NCBI GenBank assembly: GCA_024734555.1
Contig: JANPWX010000638.1
Span: forward strand, 186,001 to 250,000
Direction of reading: 5' to 3'
Length of the DNA: 64,000 nucleotides
Source of the DNA: Trochalopteron elliotii
Taxonomy: Eukaryota; Chordata; Aves; Passeriformes; Leiothrichidae
Position numbers and translations under genes: made by a program. Positions 31,128-42,619 of the stretch are shown one piece after another (the first letter of the stretch is position 1; the number at the start of each line of letters is the position of its first letter). The notes beneath the pieces were generated by a model. That model saw only the letters and a program-made list of their open reading frames with translations. It had not been told where the DNA came from and searched no databases.

Positions 31128-31787
31128 TGTCCTAGGGTGACTATGTATCCCCAAATCGTCTGTTCTGTACCTTTAAGACTGGTTCTGAGAGTGAGCAGGG
31201 AAAGAAGAAGCGCGCAGTTTGTTTTGAGAAACAAACTCACTCCTCTGAATCTGCTCTCGTCCTTGGGACTGTGTGGTGTTTTTTTTTTTTCTTCTTCATC
31301 GGATGCACGGAGGGCAGCCAGAGAGAGTTTTTTTTTCCTTTTGTTAGTCTAGCTAGCTGAGGCAAAGAAGCTTTCCTGGACTGTTTTTTTTGTTATTTTA
31401 TTTTTCTTTGGGACTGTTTAAATCTGCTCTGGACTGAAAAACCCAGAGGAGCACCGGGATCTTGCACCCGTGGCCCACCGGGCCGGGGCTCGGCATTTTT
31501 CAGCACTGAAGGGACTGATAAACAGACTCCTGGCACGGACTCTTCAGTTTTGCCATCACTCTTCGGAGCAGCGAGAGGTTTTATTGTTTCATATTATTAT
31601 TATTGTTATTATTATTATTCATTCTTTATGCTTGTGGGCATTTTGTTTGTTAAATAAATAAGGCTTTTTCCACTCTTCTCTGGGGAGCTATTTCCCCGGA
31701 CCGGCTGGGGGGAGGGGCTGTTTGGATTTGCTTTTCAGAGGAACCCCATTCGGAGATTTCCTCCCAAATTTGCCCTAAACCAGGACA
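31128..31787 (+). repeat. Second LTR of A2
   Basis: TGTCCTAGGGTGAC to CCAGGACA, 660 bp, preceded by a purine-rich AAGGGGTGGAA. It is the natural 3' LTR of the gag-pol body. The bases after it (CACCC) do not match the left flank GCGGC. Confidence 0.9.
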
Positions 31788-33107
31788 CACCCCCACGGGC
31801 GAAGGGCAAGGCAGAGGGGTATTCCTGTGGGGAATCATAATCCTAGTAGTCTCGAGCCAAGCCACATGCCAGGCGGACGGGTTGAACCCCGAGAACCTGC
31901 AGAGGCAGAAACCCCTTGCTGAATGTGAACAGTGCCTGAAGGTGGCATTTAAAGGACAAGCAACTGTAAAGACCGTAAAATACCATGCTCAATTCGACTG
32001 CCAAGAGGGAAAACCAAAAGAACATTGTTCTTTTAATGGCACTCAATTCAAAGTTTGTGAATTGGAAAGGGGGGTGGTGTGTCACAACCCGACGGTAGAC
32101 CCTAGAGAAAAAAAAAACCAACCAAACAAACCACAGATAAAAACTCCTCCAGTCACTTTTTGCACAAACGTGAAATAAGGGAAATACCACATATCTTGGT
32201 GTGTGACCAATACAACTAAACGGTCTAGATAGGAGGGAAAAAGAAATCCACTTTTTTGGCATACTATTAAGTCCATAAGCTGTGTTATGATAAAAGTAAA
32301 TTGGGAACCTGTACTATGGGAGGAAAATGTATTAAATGGGAAAGAATCTGAATCATGAAGCAAAATCTTTTATAGGCAATGAACCCATAGTACTAGACCT
32401 CCTCAGAAATGATGACAAAAGAATCTGTTTGCAAAAACCTTTTGTTTCTCAAAGAATGAGGAAGGGCTAACCCAAAAAGTAAGGTACAAATGCTAACCTA
32501 GGAGCTGAAAAGGCAAGAAGCAAAGGCAAGGAAAAGAAAAATGGAGCAGGAAAGGTTGATAAGACTGCAGGCAGTGGTAGAAATTGTCTCAAATCATACT
32601 TCAGAGGCCCTGGAATTGTTAGCCAAACAGCACTCCCAAATGAGAGCCTTTGTATATCAAAACAAATTGGCTTTGAACTATTTGCTAGCTGAAGAAGGAG
32701 GAGTCTGTGGGAAATTCAATGAATCAGAATGTTGCATAGAAATTGATGACTATGGAGAAACTATCAGAGGATTGGCAGCCGATATAAAAAAAGTAGCCCA
32801 CGTACCAGTTCAAAAATGGAACTCTATTCTCCAGGCCTCATAGTGGGATCAACTGTTTGGACAAGGGGCCAGGTTGAAGAAAGTTGTATTTTTCATTCTA
32901 TGTTCTGTGGCAAAAATGATGTTTCTACCCTGTTTGATTCCATGTTTAATAAGATTGATTCATTCAGTCGTTCAAGGTATGCAGATAGCAGCTATGCCCA
33001 ATGACACGGAACTCGCTGGAGGAAAAGCTAGCCAGGTTTCCAGGATCATGAAATTGGAGGAGAAAAGTCGGGCTGCTGAAGCATTGGAAAATTTCAGGAA
33101 AAATTAA
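31788..33107 (+). pseudogene. env: Class I (gamma-type) env remnant next to the A2 LTR
   Basis: A signal-peptide-like stretch (VFLWGIIILVVSSQATCQA) starts just after the LTR. A surface-subunit frame follows to 32176 (LAECEQCLKVAFKGQ, several Cys). A badly broken middle follows. From 32541 the transmembrane subunit is readable: a heptad-like helix, YQNKLALNYLLAEEGGVCG with a CX6CC motif (CGKFNESECC), and VPVQKWNS. After a stop and shift come a hydrophobic anchor and a tail rich in PC (FLPCLIPCLIRLIHSVVQGM). It is unrelated in sequence to env of provirus C. Multiple stops and shifts make it non-functional. It has no matching gag-pol nearby. Confidence 0.8.
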
Positions 33108-33278
33108 AAGAAAAAAATATTGCATACCAGAAGTATTGTGAAAAAAAAAATACAAGAAACTTCTGATGAATTCGATGACGATTGGTATTAGAATAAAGTT
33201 TATTGGTGGTGGAAAAGGGGAAAAATAAAATTAAATATAAGCACGAATTTAATAGATTAATAAAAAAAGGTGGGGGAT

Positions 33279-33838
33279 TGTAATAGATGTGATTATAAAT
33301 TCGTGCAATTAAAACATAGAAGGAAGTTACAGCAGATGATAGAATGTATATTTTCTATAACCCTGTGATTATAAAAAGTAACCTTGATTCCCGGACTGGG
33401 ACGGGCGTTCACCAAATACCAGAACATGCTTTGTATACAAACTAACATCTCGATTCACACCAGAAAGGAGGGTGGCTTGCCAGGATGTAGCTCCTTGAGC
33501 TAATCAGATCTTGGGCACCCGGACCATCAACCCACCATCAACCCACCATCAACCCACCATCAACACATCGACACCCATTTCGAGGGTGGACCCTGCATTT
33601 GACGACATCATCATCCCAAAAGAGGATTCCTGGAAAGTCCTTTCAGACTCGGCCCAGCACCGGGAAATCTGTTCAGGGTTCATCATCAAGTGAAAAGACT
33701 GGGTTTGAATTTGAAAACACAATACCTCTGCTGCCGGGAGGCACAAAATACAGTATAAGAACTCGGACTCAAACCCCAGCAACTCGTGGAACAGTGCAAG
33801 ATAGCAACCCTGCTGTCAGTCGGCTGTTTCACCCAACA
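33279..33838 (+). mobile_element. Probable class I LTR after the env remnant
   Basis: A purine tract (AAAAAAAGGTGGGGGAT, about 33262-33278) directly precedes TGTAATAGATG, as expected of a 3' LTR. A TATA-like GTATAAGAAC is near 33751. The end at CACCCAACA (33838) is a guess; no second copy is in the window. Confidence 0.5.
33526..33563 (+). repeat. 12-bp tandem repeat in the class I LTR
   Basis: CCATCAACCCAC is repeated about three times in direct array, inside the presumed U3 region. Such short arrays are common in U3 enhancers, but no function is shown. Confidence 0.8.
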
Positions 33839-34273
33839 TTCAAATGTTGTTCCCTGTGGCTGTCCCAGATAGATTTAAAATGGAAAAATAAAATTTATTC
33901 TTTATATCTGATTGGCTAGTTGATCATTTATAACATTTCTTTCTCTAATATTTAAAAACTGAATACATTTACAAGACAAACAAAATGGATCATATTTTCC
34001 TTAAAATTTCATTTTAAACAAAATTTTAGGTTTCAGTTAATGCTTAATGTAAAATTTTGTGCATGCATTCTTGAAAGTTAAATTCTTTATGTTAATTCTT
34101 AAAGGATATTAGTTATTGTAGTCCTTTAAACTTTTAAAGAGTTTGTTCTGCTTCATTCTGCTTGTCCCTGAAACTTGGACTGCCCCTGAGGCCACTGAGT
34201 TGTGAGAACAGCTTTCATACCTCTTATGCTTTGTGTCTTGAATCGTGCATTGCTGTTGGGTCATTACTACTAC

Positions 34274-34475
34274 AAATTGGTTATTGTTATTATTATTATT
34301 ATTATTCATTCTTTATGCTTGTGGGCATTTTGATTGTTAAATAAATAGGGTTTTTTCCACTCTTCTTTGAGGGAGTTCTTTCCCCGGACCTGCTGGGGGG
34401 AGGGGCTGTTTGGGTTTGCTTTTCAGAGGAACCCCATTCAGAGATTTCCTCCCAAATTTGCCCTAAACCAGGACA
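34274..34475 (+). repeat. 3' part of an A-type LTR, right end of the A2 complex
   Basis: The (TTA)n run, TTCATTCTTTATGCTTGTGG and the terminal block to CCAGGACA align with the last about 200 bases of the A2 LTRs, with more substitutions than between those two. It is followed by GCGGC, matching the left flank at 24988-24992. Confidence 0.8.
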
Positions 34476-34480
34476 GCGGC

Positions 34481-35945
34481 CCTTTAGCAGAGAAGCAAAG
34501 CATGCAGAAATTGTTCTCCAAGCAAGGACGTTGGAAGATAAAGAGAAAACATCTGGCTTAGGAATGCAGCTACAGCCAAAACAAGGACTGAGTTGGGGAA
34601 CTTGGGGAACATGGGGAGGGTTTTTATGGTAATGGACAAATTATAATATGCATGTAGTGACTGTATATTAGCAACACGTTTGTAGAAATCGGTGGGCATG
34701 TTAGGAAGGAGTGATCTCCCATGCTCTTCCAGGCACATGAATAAATGATGCCCTCTTTAACACAGAAAGCTGGTGTTAGGGAGTCTCATTACAGTTTTCG
34801 GAGATTTGATAACAAGTTGACTGACTAAACTACATTTCCAGAGACAAGACCACACAATCAGACAATCCATCTTGATGTGAAACTGAAGCACTACCTAATG
34901 GGCACACACTTTGATATAATTGAATTTGTTCAGTGCCAAAATCACATTTGTCAGTTTTTGTGTCTTGCCCTCCACATTTAATTTTAGGAGGTTGGGAGAC
35001 AGCACATGTTGACAGATGACAAAGGATGGAGAAGTGAGAGACTTTGCCTGCTAAAGGGCATCTCTACTATCCACACTATACTTGGCACAGAAACTACTAG
35101 ACTCTGAAGACAGACATGGGTGTCACATGCAGTTCACAGAAAACCAAATACTCTTGAGACCGAGGCGATGAACACACATGGAAACTGAAGGCAGAGAGAT
35201 TCTATTTCAGACCTAATTCCTGTTAAAAGACTGTTTTGTTTATACAGCTAGGCCTTGCTTCTTAAGAGCTACTGCATGAAAGCCTCCTGCTATGTAACTA
35301 TGAATAATAACAGAATATCTAAAATGAAGAAACAAAACAAACAAAACCAAAAAACACTGTCCCTTGCAGGTCAGATCATTGAGTGTGACTTTTGCAAAAA
35401 AAAAAAAAAAATCTTGAGGCAAAGAAACAATCACACCTAGTGATATACTTTGAGGTCTTAGAGCTGCTTGATCTACAATGCTCAATTCATTTCTGTGGCA
35501 CTAACCAACCTGCAAAGAACAGGTTTGGGATTTTGCACTAATTCAATTAGAATTTTATATATGACATTGAAACCTCAGCCAATGAAGTTGGGCCACTAAC
35601 TCCAGCAGAGAGAGCATTACCTGAAAAGTATGATCTCCATTTATTAATCACATAGGACATTATTTTATTTTTTTCCCATAAAGGGATGCTTTGGAAATGT
35701 GAAATCTGAAACATGACAGAGTCCAAAGAGATTTCAAATTTTGCTAAAGCATGTAAAGGTACATAAGCAAGGGAAGTTATTTAAACACTGAAAACAGATT
35801 TAGAGTGGAAAAAATTGCAAACTGGAAAAGCAAAGGATAATCCTGAAGATAGGAAATTAATTTTTTTCAGTTTTGAACATTTCTAGCTACTCTGAAGAAT
35901 ATCTGGAGTTTAACCATAGTTTTTAGTTTTGTAGCAACTTTTTGA
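34481..35945. other. Unassigned non-coding DNA
   Basis: No gene or paired repeat recognised. A possible LTR-like end (AATAAATGATG near 34740, then CTCATTACA) and a poly(A) run at 35395-35411 are the only notable marks. Confidence 0.4.
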
Positions 35946-36340
35946 AGTCACAGAATCACAGAATCATTAGGGTTGGAAGGAACCTCTGGAGATCATCCGG
36001 TCCAAGCCCCTGCTAAGGCACAGTCACCCAGAGCAGGTGACACAGGAATGTCTTCAGAGAGGGAGACTCCATGCCCTCCCTGGGCAGCCTATTCCAGTGC
36101 TCTGCTACCCTCAATGTAAAGAAGTTCTTCCTCATGTTGAGGTGAAACTTCTTGTGTTGTAGTTCATGGCCATTGCTCCTCATCCTGTCACTGGGCATCA
36201 CTGAAAAGAGTCTGGCACCTGCCTTTGAGATATTTATCTGCATTAATTGAGATCTCCTCTCAGTCTTCTCTTCTCCAGACTAAACAGGCCCAGCTCCCAG
36301 TCTCTCCTCATAAGAGAGATGCTCCAGACCCAAGTCAGCA
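35946..36340 (-). mobile_element. CR1 LINE 3' fragment in DCAF12 intron 2
   Basis: The plus strand begins CACAGAATCACAGAATCAT, the complement of the CR1 3' repeat, followed by GGGTTGGAAGGAACCTCTGG and the usual 3' region encoding a piece of the CR1 C-terminus ([18 protein letters not shown] on minus). It is truncated at 5'. Confidence 0.9.
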
Positions 36341-36744
36341 GCACAGAACCATACATAAAACCAAATGGTAAAAGACTGAGCACAATAAAAATAGAGTGTT
36401 ACTAGCAAGTTTTTCCAGGCACATTAGCTACCATTTAGCAAAGCTAGCATCATTCATTAACTTTACATTTGCAGGACAGGAAGAAAGATCAAACCCTACT
36501 GTTGCTTGCCATCCTGTAAATAGATGTAAATTGCTCTATGTGGATTAGACAGATGCTGCATGAGGTATAGGCTTCATGTTCAGGTTTTGGGCCATACACA
36601 TAGTGCCATGTTTTCAGTTGAGAATGGGTGATCGTTAAGCATTACCTTCATTCAAAATTAATTGTGCACAAATTGGAATCCACACCTAATTATTTCCCAA
36701 TATATTCCTTGGCTATCTACATGCTTCAATTATGGTAAGCGTCA

Positions 36745-37782
<1,038 letters not shown>

Positions 37783-37854
37783 CTGCTCCCCCTGGAGCCC
37801 CCCGGCGGCAGCCGTCGCCGCTTTCCGCTTCCTGCTAACTGTTTTCCGGGCCAT
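37783..37854 (-). CDS. DCAF12: DCAF12 exon 1 coding part with start codon
   Basis: On the minus strand ATGGCC at 37854 opens 24 codons, MARKTVSRKRK then an Ala/Gly-rich end (LQGEQ), and stops at a donor GTAGGC below 37783. The basic N-terminus matches the conserved DCAF12 start as I recall it (MARK.VSRKRK), which carries a nuclear-localisation-like cluster. The phase-0 end joins exon 2 in frame. The intervening intron is 732 bp (37051-37782), GT-AG. The Ala-rich stretch differs in length from the human protein, a variable region. Confidence 0.9.
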
Positions 37855-38292
37855 AGGAGAAGGAGGAGGAGGAGAAGAAGGAGGAGAAGAAGGAGGAGAA
37901 GGAAGAGAAGAAGCCGAGAGCCCAACCTGGGCCCCACATGGAGCAAGACGGGGAGGGGGCCACCGGGGTACGGGGCAAATAAGTGCGGGGAGCCAGACCC
38001 CGTCACTCTCTTCGTCATAGACCCTATCGACTGCGCTTCACGACATTTTCTCCGAGATGTTTTTACGACAGTCGCACCGTGCCTTTGCGACGGCTGTCCC
38101 ACTCCGCCTGAGTCTCGTGTCCTAGCAACCGGAGGAGGGAGGGCGGCGAACTAGCCCACCCTCTGCGGCTGCCAGGCAGCGTGGCCCCGTCGGGGGTGGG
38201 GCGGCGCCCCCAGCGGAGCTCGGAGCGAAGCTTCCCGGCTTCGCCATTTGTCCGTTCCCCGCTGCCCTGCACGGATCGGCGGCGCTCGCTGG
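37855..38292 (-). promoter_or_regulatory. DCAF12: CpG-rich promoter and 5' UTR of DCAF12
   Basis: The region has many CpG and GC boxes and no TATA box, typical of a housekeeping promoter. Just upstream of the ATG the sense strand is almost pure pyrimidine (CTC/CTT repeats, 37855-37915). CCTAGCAACC at 38121-38130 resembles an X-box half site. The CpG-rich block ends abruptly at an LTR-like unit starting 38293. The transcription start was not located. Confidence 0.7.
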
Positions 38293-38731
38293 TGTGAAAA
38301 ACGAGGTCCGCTTTCCTGGTAAAATTTAAAAAGTTTAATAAAAGACAATAGGACACAGAGATAATAAAGCAAAGAGTTGACGGCCGGGTGCTTGGCATTC
38401 AACCAAGAGCACCCCTACTATCTTTGGAGACACTCCTTAAATACCTTTTCTATTACATCAGCCTGTTGAATATTCATAAATCAATATGCATATTCATAAT
38501 TTCCCACAAACTAGTTTACATATTCCAGAAACTGTTTAGCATGGCCCCTCCCTGGGTCCGCCTCTTTAGAGCATGCGTGTTTCTTCGCTGTGGTTTTAGT
38601 CCCGCTTCTTTATCACCTCCAGTTTGGGCCTTGGTCCATACTTTCCACAGACAGTAGGTATTGATAGTTGGCCTGTCAGCAGCAGGGTCCTCATCATATG
38701 TTCACTGAATGGTATCCCAACCAAGCAGACA
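38293..38731 (-). mobile_element. LTR-like unit 1 of a tandem pair beside the DCAF12 promoter
   Basis: It runs TGTGAAAAACGAGG to AAGCAGACA, 439 bp. On the minus strand it contains TTTTATTAAAC-type signal sequence. The next unit (38735) begins with the same 14 bases after three bases GGT and is similar throughout. Orientation is inferred from the complement of the poly(A)-like signal. Confidence 0.65.
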
Positions 38732-38734
38732 GGT

Positions 38735-39151
38735 TGTGAAAAACGAGGTTCACTTTCTATGTAGATTTTAAGAGATAAGTTTAATAGAAAGTAAGACAAT
38801 TAGGAGATAGAAAAAAAGCAAAGTACGGCCTGGCCGGGTGACTTGGCATTGAGCCAAGTCCACATCTTGCTGCATCAGAGACATTCTTTAAATGCCCTTT
38901 CTATTGCATCAGTCTGTTGAATATTCATATTTTTCCATAAACTATTTTCCATACTCCAGGAACTGTTTTGCATGGTCCCTCCTCGGGTCCGCCTTTTTAG
39001 AGCATGCGTGTTTCTTGGCTGTGTCTTCATTATCACCTCCAGATTGGGCCTTGGTCCAGACTTTCTTCAGGTGGTAGATGCTGATAGTTCGTGTATCAAT
39101 AGCAGGGTCTTCTCTACGTGTTCACTGGATGTTATCCCAAACAAACAGACA
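38735..39151 (-). mobile_element. LTR-like unit 2 of the tandem pair
   Basis: It runs TGTGAAAAACGAGG to AAACAGACA, 417 bp, similar to unit 1 along its length (GCATGCGTGTTTCTT, GGGCCTTGGTCCA shared). No internal retroviral sequence separates the two. Confidence 0.65.
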
Positions 39152-39456
39152 GTTTAAGCATATGATATCAACTACTACCACTATGCCTAGTTTTCTTTAC
39201 TAATAGCAGAAATAAAAACTTATATCTTTACTACAAAGTTATTATTCATATAGCACACACCTTGCGAAAAGCCAACTTTATAATATGTATTTATAACACA
39301 GGTCAAGCATATTATATCAGCTATTACCACTATGCCTAATTTTGCTAATAGCAGAAATAAAAACTATATCCATACAGCAAAGCCATTTTAACATTATATG
39401 TATAACATCTTAATACTTGCAAAAAAACAACAATATAATATGTATTTATAACACTG
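39152..39456. repeat. Direct duplication of an about 150-bp AT-rich unit
   Basis: Both copies (about 39154-39302 and 39303-39456) contain CACTATGCCTA, TAATAGCAGAAATAAAAAC and AATATGTATTTATAACAC in order. Divergence and small indels show it is not recent. Confidence 0.75.
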
Positions 39457-39877
39457 GTGGCCTCCCTGGGTGCAGTCAATTTAAGCATAGGAGAAGCCCT
39501 GTATTATCAACACCGTTTCCAGCTACTGTGTAGCAGATTAATTCTACCCCAGCCCAAACCAGCACAGTGATCTTTTACTGAGAGACAGCCTGTGAGCATA
39601 TTCCTGTTGATTGTAACATGCACAATCTATACTGAAGTTCTGCATCTCTCCTGTGGGAAAATCTGACCACAATGTGTGCTAATGTCTTTATAAACAATTC
39701 TATGGGTGAAGGTGTGGGTGTTAATGTCTTTGAAATGGGTCTTAATGTCTCTACTAACTTTGGGCAGCAGGTTCCTAACAGGGCCCAGACAGCTTGGCTC
39801 CTGAAACAGACAAGTGGGGTCTGCACAAGGCTGAATTTCAGAACTTTGAGGTAAAACAGTAGGTTGAAGGGGGGATA

Positions 39878-40118
39878 TGTGGTAGGCAGATCAGGAAGGC
39901 TCTATCTTCCTAGTACCTCAGCCAGCAGGGAAAGGAAGAGGGCAAAATGCGGCCAGGAGTTAGGATAAAAGGAGGCTGCGCCCTCCAAAACCCTGAGAGA
40001 GAAAATCCTATGGGCGTGTGCCCTAGTGGTCTCTCTCCCTTTATTTGAATAAAGTTGAAGGACTCCTCTGTCTCCTTTATGGACACTGGCTTTTCATAGT
40101 GTGATTTTCCATACAACA
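39878..40118 (+). mobile_element. Short LTR-like segment with preceding purine tract
   Basis: GGTTGAAGGGGGGATA is followed by TGTGGTAGGC. AATAAAG is near 40050 and the segment ends CATACAACA. The purine tract before TGTGG suggests the 3' LTR of a vanished element. No partner was found. Confidence 0.45.
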
Positions 40119-40279
40119 AGCATAAAACACCTCCTCCTCCCCTTTCACCGCTATACCAGAGGAAATAATGCCTGCGACTGGCTTCATGTTGGGGGTTAGG
40201 TCTGTTCCTTTTTTACTCTAAAGAATTTTTTCCCCATAAGTTACCTAGAAAACCAAGTGTTGGATACTTAAGAGTACTT

Positions 40280-40895
40280 GACCAAAACAAAGAGGTGGCC
40301 AAAGCTTGGAGGGGGAGATAACACGAGTTTTGGGGCAGGTAAAGGACAGAGCTTGAGGCAGCTGGGCACTCTTTTCGGGGTTCAGGGAGAGAGAACGGCT
40401 GGGTTGCTGCTTGCTGCTAGAGGAGCTCACTGTGGCCAAAGGGGTCCGGTCCTGGGAAATCTACTATCATCTGCTTGCCCTGGAATTCTGAGCTCCTCTG
40501 CCGCCCTGCTGGAGCTGGGCCAGCCCTGCCTCGCCGTCGTCTTCTTCGGCACTGCTCCTCTTGCTACAGTGTGACCCTGCACCTCCCCCTGCCCTGCTGG
40601 GACATCCTGCCATCCCAGCTACCAGCCCGGGACTTTTCCACTGTTCCAGCTTGGTGCTCTGAAGATCCTGCAGGGGCACCGAGAATGAACTCCCCTGGGT
40701 TTTTGTAAAGCAAAACCCTCAAGGTTCTTGGTACTGTTTTGTTATTAATGATGTAGTTGTTGTTTTTTTTTGCTTTGTTATACATACTAGTAAAGAACTG
40801 CTGTTTCTATCCCCAAATCTTTGCCTAAAAGCCTCTAACTGCAAATTTATAATTGGAAAAGGGAGGGTGGTTTACATTCTCCATTCCAATGAGAC
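40280..40895 (+). mobile_element. ERVL-type LTR fragment, family F
   Basis: The end region (ATCTTTGCCTAAAAGCC, TTATAATTGGAAAAGGGAGGG, ACATTCTCCATTCCA) matches the complement of 62400-62540. A GC-rich middle and TTGTTATTAATG resemble ERVL LTRs. Both ends are approximate. Confidence 0.5.
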
Positions 40896-41430
40896 ATTAA
40901 TTTTTAAGAATTAAAGACTTTAGTTAAACTAGATATTGCTGAGGTAAGATAGACAAACTTCCCTCTACTAACAGAAGCCGGATTTAAGGAACCGATAAAT
41001 CATGAGGCCTGTTTATGTATTCTGACTAATCAATAGACTCCAAGAATACAATACAATCATAAATCAAACAGCCCTGGAAAAACAGGATTCAGTTGTCACT
41101 AGCACTAAAAGGTTAAAAAGTCAAAGCGAGGAAGACCCATTTTACTTCATCATTTTGAGACCCTGCCCCATAAAAAGGACCACCGACCCATTTCAAAGAA
41201 CAAACTCCCCATGCTTAATGGCTTTTTGGCTAATTACCATACGAAGCGGGGAATGGGATGTACCAGAGTTATGAATATGCATTTGTGTTTTGGGTATTCA
41301 ATACTCCTGTACATAAAAAGACCCTGTGATCATGTGTAAATGGCGCGTGTGTATTTGGGAGCTCTCCCGCACGCTGCCCGGCGTCGTAATAAACATACAC
41401 TTTCTAACTTTAAACTGTTAGAGAGTCTTT
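40896..41430 (+). other. LTR-like 3' end and unassigned DNA
   Basis: CATAAAAAGACC (about 41314), a GC-rich stretch and AATAAACATACAC (about 41388) suggest an LTR promoter and poly(A) region. No duplication or partner copy was seen. Confidence 0.3.
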
Positions 41431-41501
41431 GTCCATCATAGTTGGATATCGATATTAGATCAATATTCTTATTTTTAATAAATCACTACCACTAGTGTGA
41501 G

Positions 41502-42093
41502 TGTAATATATGTTACAAAATAATTCATGCAAAAGAATTAAAAACTACAGTATTTGTATAACCAATGCTGGTGAAGCGGAAAAGCAGTTTGCATCAGGTG
41601 ATAAAAGAAGAGAAATGCAAGTACCAAGTGAGGATAAGCTGTCTCCAAAAATGTTGATTCCAAAGGATTTCTTCATCTGACAAGGCCCCAGTGAGATGCA
41701 TTTGATATGCACTTACGATAAGATAATATTCGTCCCCAAGAATGTTTATTCCCTAACCGAATTCCAGTAAAAAAAATAATTATTCACCCCTTCCGAGAAA
41801 AATTTTGTCAGACCAGCAGCAAAAAAAACCCAAAAACATGAATATGCTAAAAAGATAAGAGCAACAAGAGCGAGAAGACCCCCGCTCAGCAGAAAAATGT
41901 ATAAAAACAGAACTCTGCAAAGGCAGAATTTGTGAACCACGGGGGGATTCGGAGCAATAGAGTCCGAATCGTTGCTCACCCAGTGCCGATCGCCCAGCTC
42001 AGCACTGTTTTGCTTGTGGCTTTTCCAAAACTTATACTTTGATTATTTAATAAATTCTCTTTAATTATTAAATTGGCTGTTTTATTTATAACA
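41502..42093 (+). mobile_element. Solo LTR, family H
   Basis: The 592-bp LTR runs from TGTAATATATG to TTTATAACA, flanked by GTGAG on both sides (41497-41501, 42094-42098). It has TGTATAAAAACAG (about 41898) and AATAAATTC (about 42048). It is about 90 percent similar by eye to 63250-63851. Confidence 0.9.
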
Positions 42094-42098
42094 GTGAG

Positions 42099-42619
42099 GA
42101 AGAGACCTGCTATCACAATGGAGTGTAAAAATAGAAGTAAATTTTTAATTTGAGTCATGGATGCAGTAGCAACTCTAAAACTAACTTGGAAGACTAATAA
42201 TCCTGTTTAGGCAGATACAGGTTGAAAAGAGCCAAGAGCAGACAGCATTGCAGGGAAGTGAAAAGACTTTGTCAGAAATCTCAAAGAAGAGAGTAACAGC
42301 AATCCAACAACCCGAAAACTTACGAAGAAATACAAGAGGAAATGGAAGAAACTTGAATATATTGTACAAGCATTTGCAAAATGCTGCAACGTTTGAATAG
42401 CAGTTTACCAAACTTTAGGTTGTTGTCTCTTTTTTTTTAGTAAAGCCACAGTTACTATGAATTAAACTCAAGGTTGTATTTATATTTTAATATGAACTAG
42501 GGGTTGATAGAGCTAAGCATAATTAAGCTCCACTATATTTTGGTTAGAGTACTGTTAAGTTATATGTTATTGCTTTAGGATCCGGATGCTAAGTTCTCTT
42601 CAGATTAGTCTTCATACAC
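42099..42619. other. Unassigned non-coding DNA
   Basis: AT-rich and without recognisable features before the start of A3 gag. Confidence 0.4.

Larger units (their letters stand above)
24993..34475 (+). mobile_element. ERVL-like element A2 with extra class I env and third LTR piece
   Basis: Structure: 660-bp LTR, primer site, gag, pol, 660-bp LTR, then a class I env remnant with its own LTR start, then the last about 200 bases of another A-type LTR. The left flank of the first LTR (GCGGC, 24988-24992) is matched by the right flank of the last piece (34476-34480), not by the flank of the middle LTR. The third piece is more divergent than the first two, so whether all of this is one insertion is unsure. 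Confidence 0.7.

Noticed and set aside
33526..33563. Short direct repeats as a CRISPR-like array
   Set aside because: The 12-bp units are contiguous with no spacers, and the context is a vertebrate LTR.
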